A stretch of 16,547 nt of DNA from contig CAKUKW010000023.1 of assembly GCA_934663885.1 (NCBI GenBank), forward strand, positions 1-16,547. Direction: 5' to 3'. Positions within the stretch are counted from its first letter, which is position 1. Each line of letters opens with the position of its first letter. Below the pieces are notes generated by a model. The model was not told the DNA's origin, did not search any database, and saw only the letters and a program-made list of their open reading frames with translations. The DNA is from an uncultured Tidjanibacter sp. (GTDB taxonomy: Bacteria > Bacteroidota > Bacteroidia > Bacteroidales > Rikenellaceae). Positions 1-7,570 of the stretch are shown piece by piece. Position numbers and translations under genes: made by a program.

Positions 1-902
1 AATTTCGAACCCGCGAATTTCTTTTCGTAAGGAGCTACGACGTCGTTGTTCGAAGCGCGGAGTTCGAGCATGTAGTTGATCTTCTCTGCGTCGAGGCCTG
101 CCGGGTCGTAAATATATCCGTCGGGGCCAGAGATGGTAACCACCTTCGCGCCGAGCTCGGTAGCCTTCAGGGCAGCGCCCCAAGCCACGTTGCCGAAGCC
201 CGAAACGGAAATAACTTTGCCTTTTATGGTGTCGCCTGCGGTTTCGAGCATCTGCTTGAGGAAATAGACCGCGCCGAAACCGGTAGCCTCAGGACGGATC
301 AGCGAACCGCCGTAAGTTAGGCCCTTACCGGTGAGTACACCCGTGTTTTCCTGGGCGAGCTTGCGGTACATTCCGTAGAGGAAGCCGATCTCACGAGCGC
401 CTACGCCGATGTCGCCTGCGGGAACGTCGGTTTCAGGGCCGATGTGGCGCCAGAGCTCCATCATGAACGCCTGGCAGAAACGCATTACTTCGCCTTCTGA
501 TTTACCTTTCGGGTTGAAGTCCGAACCGCCTTTACCGCCGCCCATAGGCAGGGTGGTGAGGGCGTTTTTGAAAGTCTGTTCGAAACCGAGGAACTTCAGG
601 ATGCTAAGGTTTACACTCGGGTGGAAACGGAGTCCGCCTTTGTACGGGCCGATAGCGTTGTTGTACTGTACGCGGTAGCCTGTGTTTACCTGCGGTACGC
701 CGCTGTCGTCGACCCAGGTTACTTTGAATGTGAAAACACGGTCCGGTTCCACGATGCGTTCCGCGATGCGTTTCGCCTCGAACTCGGGGTGCTTGTTGTA
801 GGTTTCTTCGATTGTTACGAGTACTTCGCGGACAGCCTGAAGGTATTCGCTTTCACCCGGATGCCTGCGTTCCAGTTCTGACATCAAATTCTGAACGTTC
901 AT
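1..902 (-). CDS. gdhA: Glutamate dehydrogenase (NADP-type family), 3' end cut by window edge
   Basis: Catalyses reversible reductive amination of 2-oxoglutarate to glutamate in the cytoplasm, a main ammonium-assimilation step in gut Bacteroidota. About 300 N-terminal residues are visible of a family usually near 445. The dimerisation part carries YKGGLRFHPS (residues 87-96), the catalytic lysine motif PMGGGKGG (119-126) and the catalytic aspartate motif PAGDIGVGAR (161-170). The nucleotide-binding domain begins with the Rossmann glycine motif SGFGNVA (234-240) and continues to GYIYDP. The start MNVQNLMSEL matches the usual N-terminus of the hexameric class. The gene is monocistronic as far as visible, with a divergent gene upstream. 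Assignment to glutamate dehydrogenase is secure. NADP preference is inferred from family resemblance only. Confidence 0.95.
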   Translation of the reverse strand, partial: MNVQNLMSELERRHPGESEYLQAVREVLVTIEETYNKHPEFEAKRIAERIVEPDRVFTFKVTWVDDSGVPQVNTGYRVQYNNAIGPYKGGLRFHPSVNLSILKFLGFEQTFKNALTTLPMGGGKGGSDFNPKGKSEGEVMRFCQAFMMELWRHIGPETDVPAGDIGVGAREIGFLYGMYRKLAQENTGVLTGKGLTYGGSLIRPEATGFGAVYFLKQMLETAGDTIKGKVISVSGFGNVAWGAALKATELGAKVVTISGPDGYIYDPAGLDAEKINYMLELRASNNDVVAPYEKKFAGSK

Positions 903-1002
903 TTCTACAGAAGTTTTTATTGTTTTTGTATTGCAACGGGTTGGTTAGTAGTTCGTTTTATGACCCATGCCGCCCGTCGCCGTTATTGTTTCCAATCGTT
1001 GG

Positions 1003-1010
1003 CAAATATA
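1003..1010 (-). promoter_or_regulatory. Candidate -7 box for gdhA
   Basis: The minus strand reads TATATTTG, matching the Bacteroidota -7 consensus TAnnTTTG. No TTTG-like -33 element is visible about 20 bases upstream. If used, the 5' leader would be roughly 90 bases long. The call is tentative because the surroundings are AT-rich. Confidence 0.35.
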
Positions 1011-1209
1011 TATATTATTATTCGAGTTTGTTATGAGAACGGTAAAATTTACTGAAAATTATTCCACAAACCGGCTATTACTGCTATTAATCTGTAACTG
1101 CGTCTGTCACGCACAGTGTAAACAGATATGCCGACTTCCACCTGCGTCTGACGATGAGCCTTTGTGTGTAATTTCCGCTTAGGGCGTGATGCCATAATTC
1201 CGGAAAAAC

Positions 1210-1242
1210 CTTGCGGATTTAAGAGGTTTCTTCGTATCTTTG
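1210..1242 (+). promoter_or_regulatory. Bacteroidota-type promoter for the GNAT-like gene
   Basis: A CTTG element at 1210-1213 is followed after 21 bases by TATCTTTG at 1235-1242. This fits the -33/-7 arrangement of the primary Bacteroidota sigma factor. The expected start site would be near 1249, leaving a leader of about 19 bases before the ATG at 1268. Confidence 0.6.
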
Positions 1243-1267
1243 GCGTGCGCATTTAAAAAGTCGTGAT

Positions 1268-2467
1268 ATGGGGAAATATAGTCTGGAAGAAGTCGCAACA
1301 AAAAAGCAGAGGAAGGAATTCCTCAGCATGGCAAAGAAAATTTACAAAGGTAACCGTAACTGGGTTTATCCCCTGGATAACGACATAGAGAACGTTTTCG
1401 ATCCGAAGAAGAACCGGATGTTCGAGCACGGCGAGGCCATAAGGTGGATTGTCAGGAACGAGAAAGGTGAAGTCGTGGGGCGTATCGCGGCGTTTTACAA
1501 CAAGGCGCAGGCGGCCGAAGAAGAACAGCCTACGGGCGGTTGCGGTTTCTTCGAATGTATAGAGTCACAGGAGCTGGCCGATATACTTTTCGACGCCTCG
1601 AGGGAGTGGCTCCGCGGCAAGGGAATGGAGGCCATGGACGGGCCGATAAACTTTGGCAGCCGCGACGAATGGTGGGGATGCCTGGTGGAGGGCTTCGAAC
1701 TGCAGCCGCTCTACGCCAACCCTTACAATCCCCCCTACTATAAGGAGCTTTTCGAGAATTACGGTTTCAGGAACTATTTTAACCAGTATACTTACCACAA
1801 GAACATAGAGACGGGGGGATTTAATCCCGCGGTCTATGAAAAGGTAAAAAGGCTCGGCATTAACCCCGGCTACCGTTTCGAGCATATAGACAAGCGCAAC
1901 CTTGAGCAGGTGGCCGACGACTTCCGCATGATATATAACAAGGCATGGGCGAACTTCCCGGGTGTAAGGCCGATGGAGAGGGAACAGGCGCAGGCTATGA
2001 TGCGTAACCTGAAGCCGATAATCGATGAAAAGCTCATTTATTTCGCATATTTCAACGACGAACCTGTAGGGTTTTATATAATGGTTCCCGACCTTAACAG
2101 GGTCATAGGACGTTTCCACGGCAAGATGAACCTGATAAACAAGCTCAGGCTGATGGCTATGCTCAAGTTTACGAACAAGGACGACAGGGTATTCGGCATT
2201 ATCTTCGGAGTGGCTCCGGAGTTCACGGGCCGGGGGATAGAGTCGGGTATCATATACGAGTTCGAGCAGACAGTCAGGCGCGGCGAGGTAGGTTACAAAA
2301 CCCTTGAACTGGCCTGGATGGGCGATTTTAACCCGGTCATGATACGGATGGTCGAAAGTTACGTCTGCGCCCACAAGAATAAAACCCACGTCACGTACCG
2401 TTATCTTTTCAATCGCGAAAAGGAATTCAAGCGCTGCCCGCGGTTGGCGATAAAGAGGGACAGTTAG
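1268..2467 (+). CDS. GNAT-fold protein with two acetyltransferase-like halves
   Basis: A 399-residue cytoplasmic protein of a family common in Bacteroidota and usually annotated as N-acetyltransferase or hypothetical; it resembles E. coli YghO. The N-terminal half carries GNAT-like features: VVGRIAAFYN (69-78), then GPINFGSRDEWWG (125-137), YANPYNPPYY (149-158) and ELFENYGF (160-167). The second half, from about residue 205, contains EPVGFYIMVPD (265-275) and a motif-A-like segment FGVAPEFTGRGIESG (313-327), where acetyl-CoA pyrophosphate would bind in this fold. No substrate can be named. There is no signal peptide or membrane segment. The ATG at 1268 is supported by the promoter 26 bases upstream. 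It appears to be a single-gene transcription unit, with gcvT starting 92 bases downstream. Confidence 0.75.
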   Translation: MGKYSLEEVATKKQRKEFLSMAKKIYKGNRNWVYPLDNDIENVFDPKKNRMFEHGEAIRWIVRNEKGEVVGRIAAFYNKAQAAEEEQPTGGCGFFECIESQELADILFDASREWLRGKGMEAMDGPINFGSRDEWWGCLVEGFELQPLYANPYNPPYYKELFENYGFRNYFNQYTYHKNIETGGFNPAVYEKVKRLGINPGYRFEHIDKRNLEQVADDFRMIYNKAWANFPGVRPMEREQAQAMMRNLKPIIDEKLIYFAYFNDEPVGFYIMVPDLNRVIGRFHGKMNLINKLRLMAMLKFTNKDDRVFGIIFGVAPEFTGRGIESGIIYEFEQTVRRGEVGYKTLELAWMGDFNPVMIRMVESYVCAHKNKTHVTYRYLFNREKEFKRCPRLAIKRDS

Positions 2468-2471
2468 ACAA

Positions 2472-2493
2472 ATTATGAATTATAAATCATAAT
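2472..2493. repeat. Small AT-rich inverted repeat after the GNAT-like gene
   Basis: ATTATGA and TCATAAT form a 7-base-pair stem around an 8-base loop, 5 bases after the stop codon. It is all A/T apart from one pair, so it is weak as a terminator. It may be no more than AT-rich filler. Confidence 0.3.
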
Positions 2494-2559
2494 ATCCATC
2501 CGGGCTTTTTCACGTTGCACAGATTGAACTTATAAAAACATAATTAATAGAAATGTAAA

Positions 2560-3657
2560 ATGAAAACCACAGCATTTACCAAATACCATATAGCCAACGG
2601 TGCAAAGATGGTTGAGTTCGCGGGCTACAATATGCCCGTGGAATTTTCAGGTATCAACGACGAACACATGACCGTCCGCGAAAAGGCGGGCGTGTTCGAC
2701 GTCAGCCATATGGGCGAATTCTGGATAAAGGGTCCGAAGGCGCTCGCTTTCCTTCAGAGGGTCACGTCCAACAATGTCGCCGCCCTGTTCGACGGCAAGA
2801 TACAATATACTACTATTCCCAACGGTAAGGGAGGCATCGTGGACGATATGCTGGTTTACCGTTTCGACGAGGAGACGTATATGGTTGTGCCCAATGCGGC
2901 CAATATCGAAAAAGACTGGGCGCACTTCGTGAAGGAAGGCGAAAAGATGGGCCTTGTCATCGGCAAGGATCTTTACAACGCTTCCGACGAGATAGCGCAG
3001 CTGGCCGTACAGGGTCCCCTTGCGATGAAAATCGTACAGAAGATGTGCCCCGAGCCGGTAGAAGATATGGAGTATTATACTTTCAAGAAAACCGAAGTTG
3101 CAGGTATTAAGGACGTTATCCTTTCGATTACGGGATATACGGGTTCGGGCGGCTGCGAAATATACGTGGCAAACGAAGACGCCGAAAAACTCTGGGAGGC
3201 GCTCTGGAAAGCGGGCGAGGAGTACGGCCTGAAAAATATAGGTCTCGGTGCGCGCGACACGCTCCGGCTTGAAAAAGGATTCTGCCTGTACGGTAACGAT
3301 ATCGACGATACTACATCGCCTATCGAGGCCGGCCTGGGTTGGCTCACAAAATTCACCGACGGAAAGGATTTCATCGACAGGGAGTATATGGAGAAACAGA
3401 AGGCCGAAGGCGTTACCCGCAAACTGGTCGGATTCACCATGCTGGACAGGGGGATTCCCCGTCACGGCTACGAACTTGCCGATGCGGACGGAAACAAAAT
3501 AGGCGTGGTTACTTCGGGAACGATGTCGCCCTGCCTGAAACAGGGCATCGGTATGGCGTACGTCAAACCTGAATTCTCGAAAGCTGACACTGAAGTGTTC
3601 GTGATTATACGCGAAAAGCCGCTGAAAGCCAAAGTAGTCAAGATACCGTTCGTATAA
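2560..3657 (+). CDS. gcvT: Aminomethyltransferase, glycine cleavage system T protein
   Basis: Transfers the methylene group from the aminomethyl-lipoyl arm of H protein to tetrahydrofolate, releasing ammonia, in the cytoplasmic glycine cleavage system. The 365-residue length is typical. Visible family features are [13 protein letters not shown] (17-29), VFDVSHMGE (45-53), the folate-site segment [11 protein letters not shown] (91-101) with its conserved aspartates, [10 protein letters not shown] in the middle, [17 protein letters not shown], and the C-terminal barrel domain with [10 protein letters not shown]. It stands apart from gcvH and gcvP, which are not in this window. No tandem glycine riboswitch was seen upstream. 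The start is clear: it is the first in-frame ATG and leads directly into the conserved N-terminus. Confidence 0.96.
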   Translation: MKTTAFTKYHIANGAKMVEFAGYNMPVEFSGINDEHMTVREKAGVFDVSHMGEFWIKGPKALAFLQRVTSNNVAALFDGKIQYTTIPNGKGGIVDDMLVYRFDEETYMVVPNAANIEKDWAHFVKEGEKMGLVIGKDLYNASDEIAQLAVQGPLAMKIVQKMCPEPVEDMEYYTFKKTEVAGIKDVILSITGYTGSGGCEIYVANEDAEKLWEALWKAGEEYGLKNIGLGARDTLRLEKGFCLYGNDIDDTTSPIEAGLGWLTKFTDGKDFIDREYMEKQKAEGVTRKLVGFTMLDRGIPRHGYELADADGNKIGVVTSGTMSPCLKQGIGMAYVKPEFSKADTEVFVIIREKPLKAKVVKIPFV

Positions 3658-3697
3658 CCGGCATTATACCTGACAGCAAATTTAAGAAGGTATGGCG

Positions 3698-3721
3698 AAG
3701 GGGACTGAATGGGTTCCCTTT
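3698..3721 (+). terminator. Weak hairpin downstream of gcvT
   Basis: AAGGGGAC (3698-3705) pairs with GTTCCCTT (3713-3720) with one G-T wobble around a 7-base loop. The following bases are TGTCATAAT, not a clean T run, so termination is possible but not certain. Confidence 0.4.
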
Positions 3722-3768
3722 GTCATAATATAATAGCATATAAATGGCTGCATTGCTTCTAAAACCTT

Positions 3769-3824
3769 GCCGGATGGGTGTTAGCACCTGAGCTGGCGGC
3801 TTCCTGAAGCATGCACCTGGCATG
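3769..3824 (+). promoter_or_regulatory. Structured leader upstream of the secreted esterase
   Basis: Three hairpins can be drawn back to back. The first has outer stem GCCGG/CTGGC (3769-3773 with 3793-3797) and inner stem GGGTG/CACCT (3776-3780 with 3785-3789, loop TTAG). The second is GCTT/AAGC (3799-3802 with 3807-3810). The third is ATGC/GCAT (3811-3814 with 3820-3823). The heptamer GCACCTG occurs twice, at 3784-3790 and 3813-3819. GGGTG in the first stem could therefore pair with either copy, giving mutually exclusive folds. No known riboswitch class was recognised. A regulatory role is inference. Confidence 0.35.
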
Positions 3825-3841
3825 TGATTATCAAACCTATA

Positions 3842-4717
3842 ATGAATATGAAAAAATTTCTTTTAATTATGACAACTGTTTTATGCGCGGCTTCTGTCTT
3901 CGGGCAGAGGCGTTTCGATCTTCCGCTTTACCCCGACGGTGCCCGGGGCAACAACGGAATAACCGCTCCCGAGGTCAACGAAGGCGGTTTTATAATGAAT
4001 GTCAGCGAGCCTGCAATATCCGTTTACCTGCCGCAGCCTGAAAAAGCGACTGGACAGGTGGTCATAGCATTCCCGGGCGGAGGATATATGGGTGTCGTTT
4101 GGGCGCACGACGGTACGGGATTGAGCGAATGGTTCAACGAGCAGGGCATCGCTTTGGTAATGCTCAAATACAGAATGCCGAACGGACATCCCGAGATACC
4201 CCTCGGGGATGCACTTGCGGCCATAGAGCTTGTCCGCGGTAATGCGAGGGATTGGGGTATCGACAGCGGTAATGTAGGGGTGATGGGTTTTTCTGCGGGA
4301 GGACATCTTGCCGCCCTTGCCTCGACGCTGTTTACAGGGGCCGGGAACAGACCCGATTTTGCAGTACTCATTTATCCCCTGATATCGTTAAGTGAGGAAT
4401 TGAGCCATTTTTCTGTAAGGGATATTTTCCTTGGGGAAGGCTATACTGCAGCCGATGCGGAAAGATATTCTGCCGAAAAACAGGTCGGCAGGGATACACC
4501 GCCCATGTTCATTGCGGCTACCGCCCGCGACGGGGTGGTCGATCCCCGTAGTTCGACGGCAATGTTCGACGCGCTTCAGGCTATGGATATACCCTCGTCC
4601 CTGCATATATATCCGTTCGGGGAGCACGGGTGGGAATTTTCGGCTCCCGACTCCGCTTTCGAATACTCGGAGGAGCTCAAACTTTCGCTCTCGAAATGGC
4701 TTAAAGGCTATAAATAA
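3842..4717 (+). CDS. Secreted alpha/beta-hydrolase, esterase/lipase type
   Basis: A serine hydrolase of the BD-FAE/acetyl-xylan-esterase-like group, probably removing acyl groups from carbohydrate or small esters in the periplasm or outside. The N-terminus is a signal peptide, with charged MNMKK, a hydrophobic stretch and likely cleavage near VFG/Q. No lipobox cysteine is present. The oxyanion-hole motif is FPGGGY, the nucleophile elbow is GFSAGGH with Ser151, the acid is probably Asp230 in ARDGVV, and the histidine is His262 in GEHGWEF. An in-frame upstream ATG at 3824 and one at 3848 are also possible. I chose 3842 because it gives a proper signal peptide without extra hydrophobic residues in front. 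Substrate is unknown: no carbohydrate-degrading neighbours are present to guide it. Confidence 0.85.
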   Translation: MNMKKFLLIMTTVLCAASVFGQRRFDLPLYPDGARGNNGITAPEVNEGGFIMNVSEPAISVYLPQPEKATGQVVIAFPGGGYMGVVWAHDGTGLSEWFNEQGIALVMLKYRMPNGHPEIPLGDALAAIELVRGNARDWGIDSGNVGVMGFSAGGHLAALASTLFTGAGNRPDFAVLIYPLISLSEELSHFSVRDIFLGEGYTAADAERYSAEKQVGRDTPPMFIAATARDGVVDPRSSTAMFDALQAMDIPSSLHIYPFGEHGWEFSAPDSAFEYSEELKLSLSKWLKGYK

Positions 4718-4739
4718 CCATAAGATGCGAGTATACATT

Positions 4740-4764
4740 AAAGGGCCGCAGTTGCGGCCCTTTT
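4740..4764. terminator. Bidirectional terminator between esterase and rlmH
   Basis: AAAGGGCCGC (4740-4749) and GCGGCCCTTT (4754-4763) form a perfect 10-base-pair stem with loop AGTT. The stem is flanked by A's on the left and T's on the right, so it works on either strand. It sits between the 3' ends of two convergent genes. Confidence 0.85.
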
Positions 4765-4782
4765 AATATGTAGCAATGAAGG

Positions 4783-5256
4783 TTATACGTGATGATAGGG
4801 CTCGTTGTTGATTATGGTGAAGGCCCTGTAAAGCTGCTCGGCGAATATGGCCCGGATTATCTGGTGCGAAAAAGTCATCTTCGAAAGTGAAACGCTGTCA
4901 TTGGCCCGCTCGTATACCTCCTTGGAAAAACCATAGGGGCCGCCTATAACGAAGCACACCTTTTTAACACCCGAAAGCATTCTTTTTTCCAGCCATGACG
5001 AGAATTCCACGGAGTTCATTTCGGTTCCTTTCTCATCCAACAGTACAACATAATCCCCTGGAGAGAACTGGCGGAGTATCTGCTCCCCTTCCGTTTGCTT
5101 CTGTTTTTGGGCCGGAAGTTTTTTGGACGATTTCACGTCGGGCAGGAAAAGCGCGGAAAATTTCGCATAGAAATTTATCCTCCGCGAATAGTCATCCGCG
5201 ATACGGGATACCTCCGGCGAATCCGTTTTTCCTATGGCGATGAGATCTATGTTCAT
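4783..5256 (-). CDS. rlmH: 23S rRNA pseudouridine-1915 N3-methyltransferase
   Basis: Methylates pseudouridine 1915 in helix 69 of 23S rRNA on the assembled 70S ribosome, using S-adenosylmethionine; it belongs to the SPOUT family. The 157-residue length is normal. Visible motifs are VLLDEKG (71-77), the cofactor-binding knot segment FVIGGPYGFS (102-111), LSKMTFSHQIIRAIFAEQLYRA (124-145) and the conserved C-terminal YHH. The start MNIDLIAIGK is the family's usual N-terminus. It lies 33 bases downstream of a small membrane-protein gene on the same strand and may be co-transcribed with it. The reading frame ends just before the bidirectional terminator. Confidence 0.97.
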   Translation of the reverse strand: MNIDLIAIGKTDSPEVSRIADDYSRRINFYAKFSALFLPDVKSSKKLPAQKQKQTEGEQILRQFSPGDYVVLLDEKGTEMNSVEFSSWLEKRMLSGVKKVCFVIGGPYGFSKEVYERANDSVSLSKMTFSHQIIRAIFAEQLYRAFTIINNEPYHHV

Positions 5257-5289
5257 GTTTCCGTTTTTTAGTACTTCGCGGCGCGCTGT

Positions 5290-5505
5290 TTACCTGTTGT
5301 AGTATGGGCGCGCACGGCGGTTGGCGTAACCGTCCCCGAGGATGGCGATGAGCGGTATCGTAATCAGCGGCGTAAGGAAAAGGGTGAGCACGAACCAGAT
5401 GAACACGCTGCGTCCCCTGACGTGGGCCATACGGAGCGGTATGTAAAATATAAACAGGAACGGCAAAAGCACGAGCCATCCCAAAATTCCAAGTGCTGTG
5501 AACAT
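5290..5505 (-). CDS. Small two-helix membrane protein
   Basis: A 71-residue protein of unknown function. Hydrophobic helices lie at about residues 3-22 and 34-56, joined by a basic loop (LRMAHVRGRS), and the tail is basic (YANRRARPYYNR). The loop and tail being positive suggests both face the cytoplasm. Coding is supported by a sensible composition, a clear start and close spacing to rlmH (33 bases), which suggests a shared transcript. No family name was recognised. Confidence 0.65.
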   Translation of the reverse strand: MFTALGILGWLVLLPFLFIFYIPLRMAHVRGRSVFIWFVLTLFLTPLITIPLIAILGDGYANRRARPYYNR

Positions 5506-5613
5506 TTTCTTCGGTTTTAAGAATCGGGTTAAAAATATTAAACGTCTTACCGGAATCTTTTTAAAACTTATTTAAACAGATTCTGATTATATGACGCTTG
5601 AAACGAAGAAATG

Positions 5614-7362
5614 TTACATCCCGCGTACCTGCCTGTAATCTTTCATTATTTCCGATTCATCCTCTGAGTCGATCCCGTAACCCACCGACATCGACGCGTC
5701 GATGTCTTTATTGCGATCCTGTTGCGTAAGCTTTTTGAGGTGGGCGTCCGCTTCGGCGCCTTTCTTCACGGCGGCGGCTATGTCGTCCGGTGTGGGAGTC
5801 CGGCCCAACTGCACGGCTAACTGCCCCAGGGCCCATTGCCGGGCGTTGGCCACATACCTTTCCGAGATGCCGCTAAGCTTCCCCCCTATCGCCTGGAAAG
5901 TGTCGAGGGTGCCGTTGTCTATTTCATCCAGTAGTTTGTCAACCGCCTTACGGGTTACATACATCCCCGCCAGATCTATCCATGGGCCCGTATATTCTTC
6001 CTCACGGCCGGGCGCGGTGGCCGGAATAGAGGCCAGCATTTCCCCGAGGAATTTGTCGCGGGCGAGTACATACCATGAATGGCCACGTTTCAGCATCGAA
6101 TGCCGTATCCTTACCCCGTGCCATATATATTTTTCGGCATTTTTTGCCATAAGCGTTTCGGCGGTGTCTATGGCTCTGTTAATTTTTTCAGTGATAAAGG
6201 GGTTGTGTTCCTCGAAATTTATAATGTCCGTGCGGCGGGCCCCTCTTCTATCGCGGTTGCGCCACTTCTCAAGGTCACGGACGGTACCGCAGTTAGTAAG
6301 GTTTATTCCCGGCGCCAGCCACGACAGACCATCCTCTTCCATTAGGTAAGAATAAGGGAAATTCTCCGTGTCGTGGTGGCTTTTATGCCGTCCCAATACG
6401 ATGGTAAACGCCCCGGTCCGTGCAGGTAGCACTATGTAGGCATCGCTTCCGAACTTGCATCCGCGCCGGTGGACGCCCTGGTGGACGGGCCCGGTCTTGA
6501 AAAGGTGGTTGCTCTGGTTGGAACCGCTGCCGGCGTTGAAAAACGAGAACATGCCGGCGATGAGCAGCGACGATTTATGGTGTGAGACCGTAAACGGACC
6601 TGCAAAAATGCTGCACACCTCTCCGTTCTCGAAATGGGAGTTTGCGAAGAAAAGCGAGTCCGTTCCCGTCAGGCCGCACACTTTTACACCTTCCCCGATA
6701 AAACACCTGCGCAAGAGCGAGCCGCCGTCTATTTCACACGCGGTGCTGACTATAAAATCGTAAAGCTTTGCTCCGGCACCGATAAATGAGGGCTCCTGCA
6801 ACGTACAGTTGATGCTTCCGTTTGAAAGTATTGTGGCGCCTTCTATTACGGCTCCCGGGCCTATCTTAACGTTGCGGATAATGCCGCTGTCCGATATCCG
6901 GGTCCCTTCTCCTGCGATACCCGTATCAGAGGAGACAGAGTTGGTGTACTTTTGGGCCATACCGGCTATTTTCGCGGTAGTTTCCGATCTGTGTCGGTAC
7001 ATTGCCATAATGTAGGCTGTCTGGGCAGTGAGGTTATCCAACAGGGGCACTTCCCTGCCTCCGCCTTCGTTTACCACTACTGACGCCACTCCGTTGCCGA
7101 ACGCGCTTTCGCCCGATGTTTCCAACAGCGAAACGTTTTCGATATAAGCGTTGTCGCCTATTGTGTAATTGGCAATGTAAGATCCGATATTGTGTATGTA
7201 GACGTTTCGCCCGATATTGACTTTACCTTTGAAAAGACAGTTGCTTATCATATATGGATCGAAACCATCGGCTGCCCTGATATTATTCCAGTTTTCGGCT
7301 TTGCAGCCTTGTGAGGTGAGTACGTTTATCTGTTCTTCCGTAAGGGCGGTGTGGTTTTGCAT
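5614..7362 (-). CDS. DUF4954-type protein with left-handed beta-helix
   Basis: A 582-residue cytoplasmic protein resembling the DUF4954 family of Bacteroidota and spirochaetes. From about residue 40 to 250 it shows hexapeptide-like turns typical of left-handed beta-helix sugar-nucleotide or acyl transferases, for example IGRNVYIHNIGSYIANYTIG, IGDNAYIENV, ISDSGIIRNVKIGPGAVIEGATI and LRRCFIGEGVKVCGL. A histidine- and glycine-rich segment follows (HHKSSLLIAGMFSFFNAGSGSNQSNHLF), then GPVHQGVHRRGCKFGSDAYI and a charged helical C-terminal region from about residue 380 onward. The fold suggests a transferase, but the reaction is unknown and family members remain uncharacterised as far as I know. It is preceded by a TAAATTTG promoter box and is divergent from asnS. 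Confidence 0.8.
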   Translation of the reverse strand: MQNHTALTEEQINVLTSQGCKAENWNNIRAADGFDPYMISNCLFKGKVNIGRNVYIHNIGSYIANYTIGDNAYIENVSLLETSGESAFGNGVASVVVNEGGGREVPLLDNLTAQTAYIMAMYRHRSETTAKIAGMAQKYTNSVSSDTGIAGEGTRISDSGIIRNVKIGPGAVIEGATILSNGSINCTLQEPSFIGAGAKLYDFIVSTACEIDGGSLLRRCFIGEGVKVCGLTGTDSLFFANSHFENGEVCSIFAGPFTVSHHKSSLLIAGMFSFFNAGSGSNQSNHLFKTGPVHQGVHRRGCKFGSDAYIVLPARTGAFTIVLGRHKSHHDTENFPYSYLMEEDGLSWLAPGINLTNCGTVRDLEKWRNRDRRGARRTDIINFEEHNPFITEKINRAIDTAETLMAKNAEKYIWHGVRIRHSMLKRGHSWYVLARDKFLGEMLASIPATAPGREEEYTGPWIDLAGMYVTRKAVDKLLDEIDNGTLDTFQAIGGKLSGISERYVANARQWALGQLAVQLGRTPTPDDIAAAVKKGAEADAHLKKLTQQDRNKDIDASMSVGYGIDSEDESEIMKDYRQVRGM

Positions 7363-7408
7363 ATTTGATTATGGGCTTATGGTTTTAGGCTCTGTTTAAA
7401 TTCGAACG

Positions 7409-7416
7409 CAAATTTA
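7409..7416 (-). promoter_or_regulatory. Candidate -7 box for the DUF4954-type gene
   Basis: The minus strand reads TAAATTTG, a full match to TAnnTTTG, placed so that transcription would start about 40 bases before the ATG at 7362. A clear -33 TTTG is missing. Confidence 0.45.
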
Positions 7417-7570
7417 CTGTTTTTATTGGAACCTTTTTCTATTTTTAGCGGGTATGGGCATATTGCCGCCCTGTTTTTACGGGGAGAGTTATGAAATTTA
7501 TTAAAAAATTCGGATATTTGTAAACTATTGAAAACACTTGGACTAAATATATAACAAAGTATCTAAAAGT

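Larger units (their letters stand above)
903..1267. other. Divergent intergenic region between gdhA and GNAT-like gene
   Basis: This stretch of about 365 bases separates two divergent genes. It holds a TATATTTG box facing gdhA near 1003-1010 and a good Bacteroidota promoter facing the GNAT-like gene at 1210-1242. Short open frames cross it, but none has a recognisable product or a convincing start context. No tRNA or conserved RNA was recognised. Confidence 0.6.

Noticed and set aside
1049..1252. Open frame of 67 codons on the minus strand in the gdhA intergenic region
   Set aside because: It overlaps the promoter of the divergent GNAT-like gene, has no recognisable product and a composition consistent with chance.
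1565..2389. Long antisense frame of 274 codons inside the GNAT-like gene
   Set aside because: It lies entirely opposite a well-supported coding gene; long antisense frames of this type also occur opposite gcvT, asnS and rpoN here and reflect the codon bias of the true strand.
2494..2559. Possible glycine riboswitch before gcvT
   Set aside because: Under 100 bases are available and none of the conserved glycine aptamer elements could be recognised.
3678..3685. TAAATTTG box on the minus strand downstream of gcvT
   Set aside because: No minus-strand gene begins within reach of it, so it is probably a chance match in AT-rich intergenic DNA.
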